Assembly: GCA_910586575.1 (NCBI GenBank)
Contig: CAJUJQ010000032.1
Coordinates: 1 to 25,428 of the forward strand
Length of the DNA: 25,428 nucleotides
Direction of reading: 5' to 3'
From: an uncultured Clostridia bacterium
Lineage (GTDB): Bacteria; Bacillota; Clostridia; Oscillospirales; Butyricicoccaceae
Shown: positions 11,736 to 18,915 of the stretch, piece after piece
How positions within the stretch are numbered: the stretch's first letter is position 1
Layout: every line of letters begins with the position of its first letter
Program-made: the position numbers and the translations under genes
The notes under the pieces: generated by a model
What the model was told of the DNA's origin: nothing
Database searches by the model: none
What the model saw: the letters and a program-made list of their open reading frames with translations, nothing else

Positions 11736-11969
11736 TTATGCTTCCCTTGCCAGTTCCGGCACGTCGCAATAAGCGTCCGCTTCCGGGCCAAAGTTCCAGA
11801 GGAAACTTGGTAAGCCTTCCGAACCGTAATTCGGGAGGGGAGAGTACCACTGGAAAAAACAATAAAGCTCGCGCTTCTGCATGGTGGACAAAATATCCTG
11901 AACCTGGAGCATCTTCGGGGTTGGCTTCCCGTTCAGCGGGAAATGGGGCGGTATGTATCTGGCTTCCAT
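11736..11969 (-). CDS. small protein of unknown function, 77 residues
   Basis: I do not recognise this family. The protein begins MEARYIPPHFPLNGKPTP and is rich in aromatic residues and proline in the middle (ELYCFFQWYSPLPNYG and LPSFLWNFGPEAD). It has no signal peptide or membrane helix. Two features argue that it is a real gene. A strong ribosome site (AGGAGG, 7 bases before the ATG at 11969) is present. A sigma-A-like promoter lies about 50 bases further upstream. The frame is open to an ATG at 12008, but the ribosome site favours 11969. It converges on the M56 gene and shares its terminator. A spore-coat or other small structural role is possible in a spore former, but nothing in the sequence shows it. 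Confidence 0.65.
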   Translation of the reverse strand: MEARYIPPHFPLNGKPTPKMLQVQDILSTMQKRELYCFFQWYSPLPNYGSEGLPSFLWNFGPEADAYCDVPELAREA

Positions 11970-12019
11970 ACGATTCTCCTCCTCTTCGTTAATTTGCATC
12001 ATCTGCATTTAGTATTGAT

Positions 12020-12049
12020 ATTATATCACATGACATCTGTAATAATCAA
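12020..12049 (-). promoter_or_regulatory. promoter of the 77-residue gene
   Basis: On the minus strand, TTGATT (12049-12044) and TATAAT (12025-12020) are 18 bases apart. Transcription should start near 12013, giving a leader of about 44 bases. Confidence 0.7.
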
Positions 12050-12172
12050 GATGTATTTCTCGGATTTTGGTAACAATTCAATGAATTTTTCTGGAATTTT
12101 CTCACAAAATGCGGAAGGAAATCCCAAAAGGTACATCTTGAAAATCCTTCCAGTCCAATCGGGAATTGGGGG

Positions 12173-12201
12173 TTGACAGAAATCATTCCGGCTGTTACCA
12201 T
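12173..12201 (+). promoter_or_regulatory. possible orphan promoter (short RNA candidate)
   Basis: TTGACA (12173-12178) is followed after 17 bases by TACCAT (12196-12201). The -35 box is perfect; the -10 box keeps TA...T but is weak in the middle. It points straight into a hairpin terminator about 20 bases downstream, with no coding frame between. See the finding on a short RNA. Confidence 0.4.
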
Positions 12202-12221
12202 AATGCCTGCCGTCCGCCGCA

Positions 12222-12269
12222 GGCAAAAACGCACACCCAGTTCCGAAGCCCGGGGTGTGCGTTTTTGCC
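12222..12269. terminator. bidirectional terminator after the SLH protein gene
   Basis: Two perfectly complementary 17-base arms (GGCAAAAACGCACACCC at 12222-12238, GGGTGTGCGTTTTTGCC at 12253-12269) enclose a 14-base loop. T tracts are present in both directions. On the minus strand it ends the SLH-domain gene (stop at 12271). Confidence 0.85.
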
Positions 12270-12270
12270 G

Positions 12271-14334
12271 TTATTTCACGTTTTCACTGAAATTCATCAG
12301 CATGGAAGCCACCTGCGCGCGGGTTGCCGTACCGGCGGGCGAAATGCCGCCGCCTTCCGTGCCGTTCATCAGGCCGGAGCCAATCGCCCAGCGGATGGCG
12401 TCGGCGGCATAGCTGCGCACCGAGCCTGCGTCCGTATACACGTTCAAATCCGCCGTGGCAGACATGTCACAGCCTGTATGGGAGGCATAGCGGTAAAAGA
12501 CCGCTGCCAGCTGCTCGCGCGTCACCTGGTCATTGGTCCCGAACGTGGCTTTGGTGTAGCCCTCAATAATGCCGTTGGCGTTCGCCCAGGCAACCGCGCG
12601 GCTCAACTCACTGCCTGTGGGCACGTCGTGAAACGAGGAAGCCCCTCCCGCTTCCGGGGAGCCAGCCAGCCGGTAAAGCGCCGTTACCAGCATGGCGCGC
12701 GTCATATTGCCCTTGGGCTGGAAGCTGCTTGCGGAAATGCCGTCCATCAGCTTCCGCTCGCTGACAAAGGCTACCGCCTTGCCGAACCAATCGCCTTCCA
12801 CCACGTCGCCGTAGCCCGCAACATTGTTGTAGCCTGCCGCCGCGGGCTGTGCCGCCGGTTCAGCCGCCACGCCGGAATAGGCCGTCTTGCTGAGCGCCGG
12901 GTTGTTGATGAAGGAAATACCGCCGTCCGCCGCGCGGTTGACCGGCGGATGGGACGCCGAGAAGGCAAGCCCGCCAACGACCGTCTCTTCGCCGACAAAC
13001 AGGAAATTCTCGTTTTCACGGCCGGACTTGGGTCCTGCGCCGCCCTTGACAGAGGGGTCATTCCAGGTCACGTCCACGCCGTACCAGTTGTTATCATCCG
13101 CCTGCACCGAATTCCACATATGGAACTCGCCTTTGTGCTCCATGCTGGAACGGGCATAGCCGTCCACCAGCACGCAGGGAATGGAACGCTGGTCACACAG
13201 CACCTTGAGGGCGCGCGCGTAGCCGTCACAGACCGGGCCGCTGGTGCCGGAGCTGCCCACCAGCGCGCAGAGCGCCTCGTGCGGCTCGTTGGGCAGGCTG
13301 TAGAGGTCGGCGGAGGTGTTGTATTCGTTGTGCTCGGTCAGCCAGCGGTTGAACGCGGTGACAGAAGCGCGCCGGTCGCTGCTTATGGGGACGGTATCCA
13401 AGATGGCCTGCACAGCGGCGTCCCGCTGGCGGATGCCCTCCTCAATCGCGGCCTGGCTGGTGTAGTTGGGGGAACGCATCTGGAAACCGTCCTTGTCAAT
13501 CAGCACCAGAAAGATGAAACCGACCTTGCTGCTGACGCCGTTTGTACGGATGGTGACCGTCACCTGACGCAGCTTGAGCTTGCCAGACAGCCAGAAGATT
13601 TCCGGGTGGTCACGGTCGAACGCCTGGAATGCCGTCGAAACATAGTGGCACGCGTCCTTGCGTTCTTTCTCATAATTCGTGTTTCCGTCCTTCTGGACGC
13701 TGGTCGCGTAAATCGCGTTATATGCGGGGGTGCGCACCACATCGCCCGGCTTCAGGCTGTTGTAGTCAATCGAACGGTCGCTTTCGCTGGCGGGGATCTG
13801 GTCAAAGCTGCTCGAGCTGAACTGCTCCGCGCTCAGGAATGCGCCGTCCTGGGCAAAAGCTTCGGACAAGCTGCCGCTGAGCACGGAAACCGACTCGACA
13901 TCGGCGTTGAAGTGCGCCGCGACAGGCTCTGCGGAAAGCGTGCCATAGTCATCCTGAATGAGCAGGCTGGCAGCGCCGTCCGCCCCAGCCATCGTATCAT
14001 AGACCTTGACCGCGTAATCGGGCAGTGCGACACGGTCAATCCAGCGGACAAATTCGCCGTCCTTCAGGATATCCTGTAAGTAGGATTCGCCCTCGCCGGA
14101 AACCACAATCTGCTGTGCTTCATCGGTTTCCACCTCGCTGACCGTGATGCCGTCCTTTGGCTGCTGGCGCGGTTTTCTGGCCGGCCTGGAACAGCTCCCG
14201 ATGCTTTCACTTTCAGGGGTTTCCACCCAATGCTCATAACCATTCCTGTCCACAACCCAACCGGCTCCCGCAGAGGGAACCAGCGCAAAGAGCAGGCACC
14301 CCGTGAGAAGCATGGATAAAATCCGTTTCTTCAT
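12271..14334 (-). CDS. secreted transglutaminase-like protein with three SLH domains
   Basis: This 687-residue protein is exported and probably held on the cell wall. A signal peptide is visible (MKKRILSMLLTGCLLFALVP, then SAGAG). The middle contains a transglutaminase-like fold with Cys369 (GPVCDGYARAL), His405 (FHMWN) and Asp421 (VDVTWND), the usual catalytic triad order. Such domains act as proteases, peptide ligases or cross-linkers, and the activity here is unknown. Three SLH domains follow, at about residues 506-560, 565-620 and 627-684 (for example YGDVVEGDWFGKAV and VTREQLAAVFYRYA), which usually bind pyruvylated wall polymers. The ATG at 14334 has a GGGAGG about 11 bases upstream. 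The gene is monocistronic. Confidence 0.9.
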   Translation of the reverse strand: MKKRILSMLLTGCLLFALVPSAGAGWVVDRNGYEHWVETPESESIGSCSRPARKPRQQPKDGITVSEVETDEAQQIVVSGEGESYLQDILKDGEFVRWIDRVALPDYAVKVYDTMAGADGAASLLIQDDYGTLSAEPVAAHFNADVESVSVLSGSLSEAFAQDGAFLSAEQFSSSSFDQIPASESDRSIDYNSLKPGDVVRTPAYNAIYATSVQKDGNTNYEKERKDACHYVSTAFQAFDRDHPEIFWLSGKLKLRQVTVTIRTNGVSSKVGFIFLVLIDKDGFQMRSPNYTSQAAIEEGIRQRDAAVQAILDTVPISSDRRASVTAFNRWLTEHNEYNTSADLYSLPNEPHEALCALVGSSGTSGPVCDGYARALKVLCDQRSIPCVLVDGYARSSMEHKGEFHMWNSVQADDNNWYGVDVTWNDPSVKGGAGPKSGRENENFLFVGEETVVGGLAFSASHPPVNRAADGGISFINNPALSKTAYSGVAAEPAAQPAAAGYNNVAGYGDVVEGDWFGKAVAFVSERKLMDGISASSFQPKGNMTRAMLVTALYRLAGSPEAGGASSFHDVPTGSELSRAVAWANANGIIEGYTKATFGTNDQVTREQLAAVFYRYASHTGCDMSATADLNVYTDAGSVRSYAADAIRWAIGSGLMNGTEGGGISPAGTATRAQVASMLMNFSENVK

Positions 14335-14412
14335 TCTGCAAATATCCTCCCTTTTTCATGCCGCGGGATATTAGCGCACAGAATTTCCCACCCCGCAGTA
14401 AGCTATAATTAC

Positions 14413-14441
14413 AGCATAACATAAAATTCCATTTTATACAA
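14413..14441 (-). promoter_or_regulatory. possible promoter of the SLH protein gene
   Basis: On the minus strand, TTGTAT (14441-14436) and TATGCT (14418-14413) are 17 bases apart in an AT-rich stretch. Both boxes match consensus at only four of six positions, so the call is tentative. Confidence 0.4.
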
Positions 14442-14523
14442 TATGAAATCATCGGATTTCAAGCCTGTTTTTGTCCAAGCCAGAAAAACGCCCCGGAAGC
14501 GGCAAATGTTTAAGCGGCGAACG

Positions 14524-14552
14524 CAAAAGCGGCGTCCATTTCGGACGCCGCT
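14524..14552 (-). terminator. intrinsic terminator of iolD
   Basis: Perfect 10-base arms (AGCGGCGTCC / GGACGCCGCT) with a 5-base loop are followed by TTTT on the minus strand, 20 bases after the iolD stop codon. Confidence 0.85.
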
Positions 14553-14572
14553 GAAGAGTGCGGGATAAGGAA

Positions 14573-16543
14573 TCAATAATGACGAGCCTCGTAGAGGTGG
14601 TCCTCAATGCGCTTGCGCGCTGCCTGAACCTCTGGCTTCTGGGAAACCTCGGCAACGCCAACGCGCCACCAAGCCTCATAGCCTGCGGACATGGTCTTGG
14701 GCAGAACCTTCATGTCGATGAGGGTGGAAACGGTCTGCTTCTTGGAATCCTCGATAGCAGCTTTCAGTTCCTCCATGGTCTTGACGGTGTAGGTCTTGCA
14801 GCCGTAAGCCGCGCCGATTGCCGCGTAGTCCACCTGGATAACCTTGCCCTTGTGCACGCCGTTGGTCACGCCCTCCTCGAGCATGTTCTTTTCGGTCGTG
14901 ATAGAGGCGTTGCCGTTGGCAACCTGGAGGTTGTTGATGCAGCCATAAGAAGCGTTATCGAACAGCATAACGTTAATTTTCTTGCCAATCTGGACGGAGG
15001 TAATCAGTTCAGAGTGCAGCATATCAAACGAGCCGTCACCGCACATTGCATAGACCTCCTGATTCGGGCAGGCCAGCTTTGCGCCGAGCGCGGAAGCGAC
15101 TTCGTAGCCCATGCAGGAATAGCCATATTCCATATGATAGGTGTTGACCTTGCGGGTGCGCCACAGGCCCTGCATATCGCCGGGCAGCGAACCGGCAGCC
15201 GCGCAGACAATCGCATCGTCGTCGATGAGATGGTTGATAGCGCCCAGGACAGCGGTCTGGCACAGGTCGCAGCCGGTATCCTCGATGTACTTCTCAACCG
15301 CGCCGCGGTTTGCGTCGTTGCACTCGGGGGTAAAGGAATCCTTATCGGTGTACTTGCAATTGTCAAGACGCTCAACCTCGGTGAACCACTCCTTGCGCAG
15401 CGCGGCAACCTCTGCCTTGTAAGCGTCGTCGGTGTGGTAGCCCAGCTTGGACAGCTCCGCGCCGATGGCGGTCAGTGCTTCGTTCGCGTCAGCCACAACC
15501 GGGGTAGCGTCCATCTTGTACGCCTGGAACTCGGACGGGTTGATATTAACGAACTTCGCGTCGGTGCGGTACAGCCACTTGGAAGCGGTGGTAAAGTCGG
15601 TGTAGCGGGTGCCAACGCCGATCACAACGTCCGCCTCATGCGCCAGCTTGTTGGCAGCGATGCCGCCGGTGGTGCCCAGGCCGCCGAGGTTCAGCTCGTG
15701 CGTCCATTCGATTGCGGACTTGCCCGCCTGTGTCTCGCCGAACGCGATGCCAAAGTCCTCCGCGAACTTCTTGAATACCTTGTGCGCTTCCGCATAGCGG
15801 ACGCCGCCGCCGCAGATAAGGAGCGGCTTCTTGGCGTTCTTGATGACCTCGACAGCCTTGTCCACGGCATACTTGGTCGCCGGGCGGCGGTCGATGCGCC
15901 AAACGCGCTTCTGGAAGAAATCAACCGGGTAATCATAGGCTTCCGCCTGGACGTCCTGCGGCAGTGAAACGGCAACCGCGCCGGTGTTGGCGGTATCGGT
16001 CAGAACGCGCATTGCGGAGATCATATCGGTCATAACCTGCTCGGGGCGGTTGATGCGGCCCCAATACTTGGTAACAGCCTGGAAAGCGTCATGCGCGGAG
16101 ATGGACAGGTTCTGGGGCTGCTCCATCTGCTGAAGTACCGGGTCAGGCTGGCGGGAGGCATAGATGTCGCCGGGCAGGATCAGCACCGGGATATTGTTGG
16201 CGGTCGCGGTCGCGGCGGCAGTCACCATGTTGCACGCGCCTGGGCCAACGGAAGAGGTGCAGGCAAAAATCTGCTTGCGGCGGCTCTGCTTGGCGAAGCC
16301 GACGGCGGCCAGTGCCATGCCCTGCTCGTTCTTGCCCTGATAGACGACCATGTCTTTCAGCTCCTGTTCAACGCCGTTGCAGAAGCCGACAACATTGCCG
16401 TGTCCGGGGAGCATGAAGATGCCCTTAACGAACTTGTGCTCTACTTCCCTGCCATCCATGTCGATGTAGCTGACATACTGGTTTTCGAGGAAGCGGACGA
16501 GTGCCTGGCTAGCAGTCAGGCGGACGGTTTCCATGTGCTTCAT
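14573..16543 (-). CDS. iolD: 3D-(3,5/4)-trihydroxycyclohexane-1,2-dione hydrolase (IolD)
   Basis: IolD is a thiamine-diphosphate enzyme of myo-inositol breakdown. It opens the ring of trihydroxycyclohexanedione to give 5-deoxy-D-glucuronate, the substrate of IolB. The protein is 656 residues, normal for the family. The N-terminal domain carries the cofactor-activating glutamate (Glu73 in YQGKNEQGMALAAVGFAK) and a GPGACNMVTAAATATAN stretch. The C-terminal domain has the ThDP/metal motif MCGDGSFDM (Asp503) followed by MLFDNASYG. The start is the ATG at 16543, with an AGGAGG about 9 bases before it; a second ATG three codons later is possible. The gene follows iolB after 194 bases and ends at its own terminator. 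Confidence 0.95.
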   Translation of the reverse strand: MKHMETVRLTASQALVRFLENQYVSYIDMDGREVEHKFVKGIFMLPGHGNVVGFCNGVEQELKDMVVYQGKNEQGMALAAVGFAKQSRRKQIFACTSSVGPGACNMVTAAATATANNIPVLILPGDIYASRQPDPVLQQMEQPQNLSISAHDAFQAVTKYWGRINRPEQVMTDMISAMRVLTDTANTGAVAVSLPQDVQAEAYDYPVDFFQKRVWRIDRRPATKYAVDKAVEVIKNAKKPLLICGGGVRYAEAHKVFKKFAEDFGIAFGETQAGKSAIEWTHELNLGGLGTTGGIAANKLAHEADVVIGVGTRYTDFTTASKWLYRTDAKFVNINPSEFQAYKMDATPVVADANEALTAIGAELSKLGYHTDDAYKAEVAALRKEWFTEVERLDNCKYTDKDSFTPECNDANRGAVEKYIEDTGCDLCQTAVLGAINHLIDDDAIVCAAAGSLPGDMQGLWRTRKVNTYHMEYGYSCMGYEVASALGAKLACPNQEVYAMCGDGSFDMLHSELITSVQIGKKINVMLFDNASYGCINNLQVANGNASITTEKNMLEEGVTNGVHKGKVIQVDYAAIGAAYGCKTYTVKTMEELKAAIEDSKKQTVSTLIDMKVLPKTMSAGYEAWWRVGVAEVSQKPEVQAARKRIEDHLYEARHY

Positions 16544-16687
16544 GGGGAATCTCCTCCTAATATAAAGAATGTATTAAAAATAGGGAATCGCATTGGAAAG
16601 AAAACGGTACTCGCAGGGATATTACCGCGGCCAATCAGCTTTGCCGCAGGGACGGCAGCGTTTGCAGGGACGGGGCTTGCCCCACCC

Positions 16688-16724
16688 GTCCCGCCGCTGT
16701 ACCCTGCGGCCGCAGCGGCGGGAC
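16688..16724. repeat. GC-rich hairpin between iolB and iolD
   Basis: Perfect 12-base arms (GTCCCGCCGCTG / CAGCGGCGGGAC) enclose 13 bases. A second partial fold (GGGACGGGG ... CCCGTCCC) overlaps its left side. Neither has a T tract. The hairpin lies 13 bases after the iolB stop and probably affects mRNA stability or partial termination between the two genes. Confidence 0.65.
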
Positions 16725-16737
16725 CGTACGGCGGTGT

Positions 16738-17544
16738 TCAGTTGCCTGTCGGGCAGTGCCAAATCTTGTCGTTGGCGTCCTCCTCGAGCAGCCAGAGATG
16801 CTCCTCGTCGTCGATGCGGGTCTTGTCCCACGGGTCGCCCGGCAGATGGCGGATGCCCCACGCGTAGCAGCAGGAATAGCCCGGGGCCGTTACCTGGGAA
16901 TGCATCTTGTCAGTGATAATCGCAAGGCCGTTGTGATGGGTCTCGTAAATCTCGCCATTCGCCCAGCCTGCGCCGAAGCCCATCGGGCGGTCATAGCGGT
17001 AGAAGTAGCACTCCGGCTGCGGATGATGGTGCGGCGGGTAAGAGGACCACTTGCCCGGCAGGTTGACAACCTCGCCCAGAACCATGTTCGAGTACGGCGC
17101 GTTGTCCAGGTCAAAGCAGGTGCGCACATCACGCTTGATGCAGCCCATCAGCTCACCCTGGTTGCCGCGTGCCCAAGTGTCGGTGTCCTCCGGCTTGTAC
17201 ATCCTGCTCGGGAAGGTCTTTTCGTTCAGCGTCTTTTGCACGTAGATGTTGCAGGGTCCGTGCGCGGCGACTTCGACCTTGACGCCCTTGCAGACATGCA
17301 GGCAGGACGGGTTATAGTCAAAGGGGTTCGGACGATCTACGTCATAGGAGCCGTCGTCCCACTTCAGCGTGCACTTGCCGTCGAATACCAGCAGCGCAAG
17401 CTCCTTCTCGGCTTCCTCAAAGGAGTAGGTGTCGCCGTCCTCCATCACAAGCAGCGCAACGTCCATCATTGCGCCCTTGCCGATGCCGTCATCAAGGCGG
17501 ATATACTCGTTGTAGCCTCTTTTGACTTCCTTATCCATGTACAT
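16738..17544 (-). CDS. iolB: 5-deoxy-glucuronate isomerase (IolB)
   Basis: IolB converts 5-deoxy-D-glucuronate to 2-deoxy-5-keto-D-gluconate, the step after IolD in inositol catabolism. The protein has 268 residues, the usual length, and is a cytoplasmic double cupin. Family landmarks are KWSSYPPHHHPQPECYFYRY, with the metal-binding His/Glu cluster, FGAGWANGEIYETHHNGLAI, and PGYSCCYAWGIRHLPGDPW. The ATG at 17544 has GGAGG 9 bases upstream; a second ATG follows two codons later. The gene is first in the iolB-iolD unit and has a good promoter. The remaining inositol genes (iolA, C, E, G and transport) are not in this window. Confidence 0.95.
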   Translation of the reverse strand: MYMDKEVKRGYNEYIRLDDGIGKGAMMDVALLVMEDGDTYSFEEAEKELALLVFDGKCTLKWDDGSYDVDRPNPFDYNPSCLHVCKGVKVEVAAHGPCNIYVQKTLNEKTFPSRMYKPEDTDTWARGNQGELMGCIKRDVRTCFDLDNAPYSNMVLGEVVNLPGKWSSYPPHHHPQPECYFYRYDRPMGFGAGWANGEIYETHHNGLAIITDKMHSQVTAPGYSCCYAWGIRHLPGDPWDKTRIDDEEHLWLLEEDANDKIWHCPTGN

Positions 17545-17580
17545 GATTGCATACCTCCATTTTAATAATTCTCTGAAATG

Positions 17581-17609
17581 ATTATATGATATGAGACAAT
17601 CATACGCAA
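17581..17609 (-). promoter_or_regulatory. promoter of iolBD
   Basis: On the minus strand, TTGCGT (17609-17604) and TATAAT (17586-17581) are separated by 17 bases. It is the left one of two divergent promoters between iolB and the AraC-type gene. Confidence 0.75.
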
Positions 17610-17756
17610 GTGGTGCAGAAAATTTTTAGTAAAAACTGCTGAAAAAATTCTGGCGTTCTTGTGCAAATCAACTCATTTTTCCGTTTTTCTCCTGTGAAAA
17701 GCACAGAAGCACCTTCGGCAGGTTTGTGCGCTTTCCCAAAAATTTTGCTCAAACGG
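17610..17756. promoter_or_regulatory. AT-rich control region between iolB and the AraC-type gene
   Basis: The gap between the two start codons is 324 bases and holds no gene. Between the divergent promoters I see an inverted repeat CTGTG-AAAAG-CACAG (17692-17706) and two direct TTGTGC copies (17659-17664 and 17724-17729). These could be regulator sites, but they are short and the assignment is a guess. Confidence 0.35.
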
Positions 17757-17785
17757 TTGCGGGATTTGCTTTTCTTGTCTATAAT
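17757..17785 (+). promoter_or_regulatory. promoter of the AraC-type regulator gene
   Basis: TTGCGG (17757-17762) and TATAAT (17780-17785) are separated by 17 bases. Transcription should start near 17792, about 77 bases before the ATG. Confidence 0.75.
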
Positions 17786-17868
17786 TATAGTATCAGTACC
17801 GAAAAAGAGCTTGCAATATTTTATCTAATACTAACACGATTTTCACATCTTTGAAAGGGGCATCAAAA

Positions 17869-18744
17869 ATGGACGCTTCCCGCCTGGAAAAACGCACCCA
17901 TGGGACCGAGGGTTTCCCGTTCCAAATCTATCCGATGTCCGGCTCGCAGGACGGCGATGTGATCCCATACCACTGGCACCCCGAGCTGGAAATCATCCGG
18001 ATTGTCGCGGGTCAGGTTGGGCTGACCATCGCCGACGAGCAGTATACAGGGCTTGAGGGGGATTTGTTCTTTGTCGCGACCGGCGAGCTGCACGAAATCC
18101 GCAGCGGCCGAGGCGGGCAGTTCCGTTCGTTCGTATTTCCGGCAGATTTTTTGCAATTCCGGCGGGCAGACCGCGCGCAGACCGAGCTGCTTTCCCCGTT
18201 GGAGGCGGGCAAACTGTGGTTCCGTACCGAGCTGCGCGCGGGCCAGCCCGGCAGCCGGGAGCTGCTGGCCATCCTGGACAGGGTGCTGGAAGCCTGCGCC
18301 GATACCCGGACGGGGTATGAGCTTCATGTGAAGGCGCTGCTGCTGCTCGTGCTGTCCGAGGGGATGCGGGCGGACTTGCTGCACACGACGGGCCACGCCC
18401 CGCGCAATTACCATACACAGCTGCTGCGCGAGATTGTCGCTTATCTGGGCGAGCACTGCACCGAACAGCTGCGCCTGCCCGAGGTCGCACAGCATTTCGG
18501 CATGTCGCCGCAGTATTTTTGTTCTTTTTTCAAGTCCCATCTGGGGCGCTCCTTTGTCCAGCATGTCAATTTCCTGCGGATTGAACGCGCGTCGCGCCTG
18601 CTGCGCGAGACCGACCAGCCGATTATGGATATCGGCTTTACGGTGGGCTTTGAAAATTTCAGCTATTTTATCAAACGGTTCCGGACGGTGTTCGGCTGCA
18701 CGCCCTCCGCTTACCGCAAATCCGGCGGTATGGCAAAGGAATGA
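17869..18744 (+). CDS. AraC-family transcriptional regulator
   Basis: This 291-residue regulator has an N-terminal cupin sensor and a C-terminal pair of helix-turn-helix motifs. The sensor contains HWHPELEIIRIVAGQVGLTI and GDLFFVATGELHEI. The DNA-binding part spans roughly residues 188-288 (LPEVAQHFGMSPQYFCSFFK, then PIMDIGFTVGFENFSYFIKR and FGCTPSAYRK), the standard AraC signature. The ATG at 17869 has AAGGGG 8 bases upstream. The gene is divergent from iolBD across a shared control region, so it is the likely regulator of inositol use; that is inference from position. In B. subtilis this role is taken by the DeoR-type IolR, which is unrelated. Confidence 0.93.
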   Translation: MDASRLEKRTHGTEGFPFQIYPMSGSQDGDVIPYHWHPELEIIRIVAGQVGLTIADEQYTGLEGDLFFVATGELHEIRSGRGGQFRSFVFPADFLQFRRADRAQTELLSPLEAGKLWFRTELRAGQPGSRELLAILDRVLEACADTRTGYELHVKALLLLVLSEGMRADLLHTTGHAPRNYHTQLLREIVAYLGEHCTEQLRLPEVAQHFGMSPQYFCSFFKSHLGRSFVQHVNFLRIERASRLLRETDQPIMDIGFTVGFENFSYFIKRFRTVFGCTPSAYRKSGGMAKE

Positions 18745-18864
18745 AATTGATCCGAAAACCGGGGCATGCCAGATGACACGGGAAATTGCTGTCAGGCTGT
18801 GCGCGGCAGCTGTCAGGCTGATTACCGCCCCTCATAAAAACGGCTGTCCCGTCAGGTCTACCAG

Positions 18865-18894
18865 AAAAAAACGCTTATCCGGCAAAGATAAGCG
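18865..18894 (-). terminator. minus-strand terminator upstream of the EamA gene
   Basis: The 8-base arms CGCTTATC (18872-18879) and GATAAGCG (18887-18894) have a 7-base loop. On the minus strand seven T residues follow the stem, a good intrinsic terminator. On the plus strand there is no T tract, so it does not end the AraC-type gene in the usual way. No minus-strand gene ends here. Confidence 0.6.
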
Positions 18895-18915
18895 CATGGA
18901 AAAGGGTTTGGTTTT

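Noticed and set aside
12026..12226. 66-codon minus-strand frame between the SLH gene and the small gene
   Set aside because: It overlaps the promoter of the 77-residue gene and has no ribosome site; the AT-rich stretch gives open frames by chance on both strands.
12166..14079. 637-codon plus-strand open frame opposite the SLH protein gene
   Set aside because: It starts inside the orphan promoter and terminator region, is antisense to a well-supported gene, and its composition is that of a shadow frame.
14558..15967. 469-codon plus-strand open frame opposite iolD
   Set aside because: It is antisense to the clear iolD gene, starts in its terminator, and shows no ribosome site or domain.
18788..18820. 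12-base direct repeat GCTGTCAGGCTG after the AraC-type gene
   Set aside because: Only two copies 21 bases apart, with no structure or regulatory logic; not enough to call an element.
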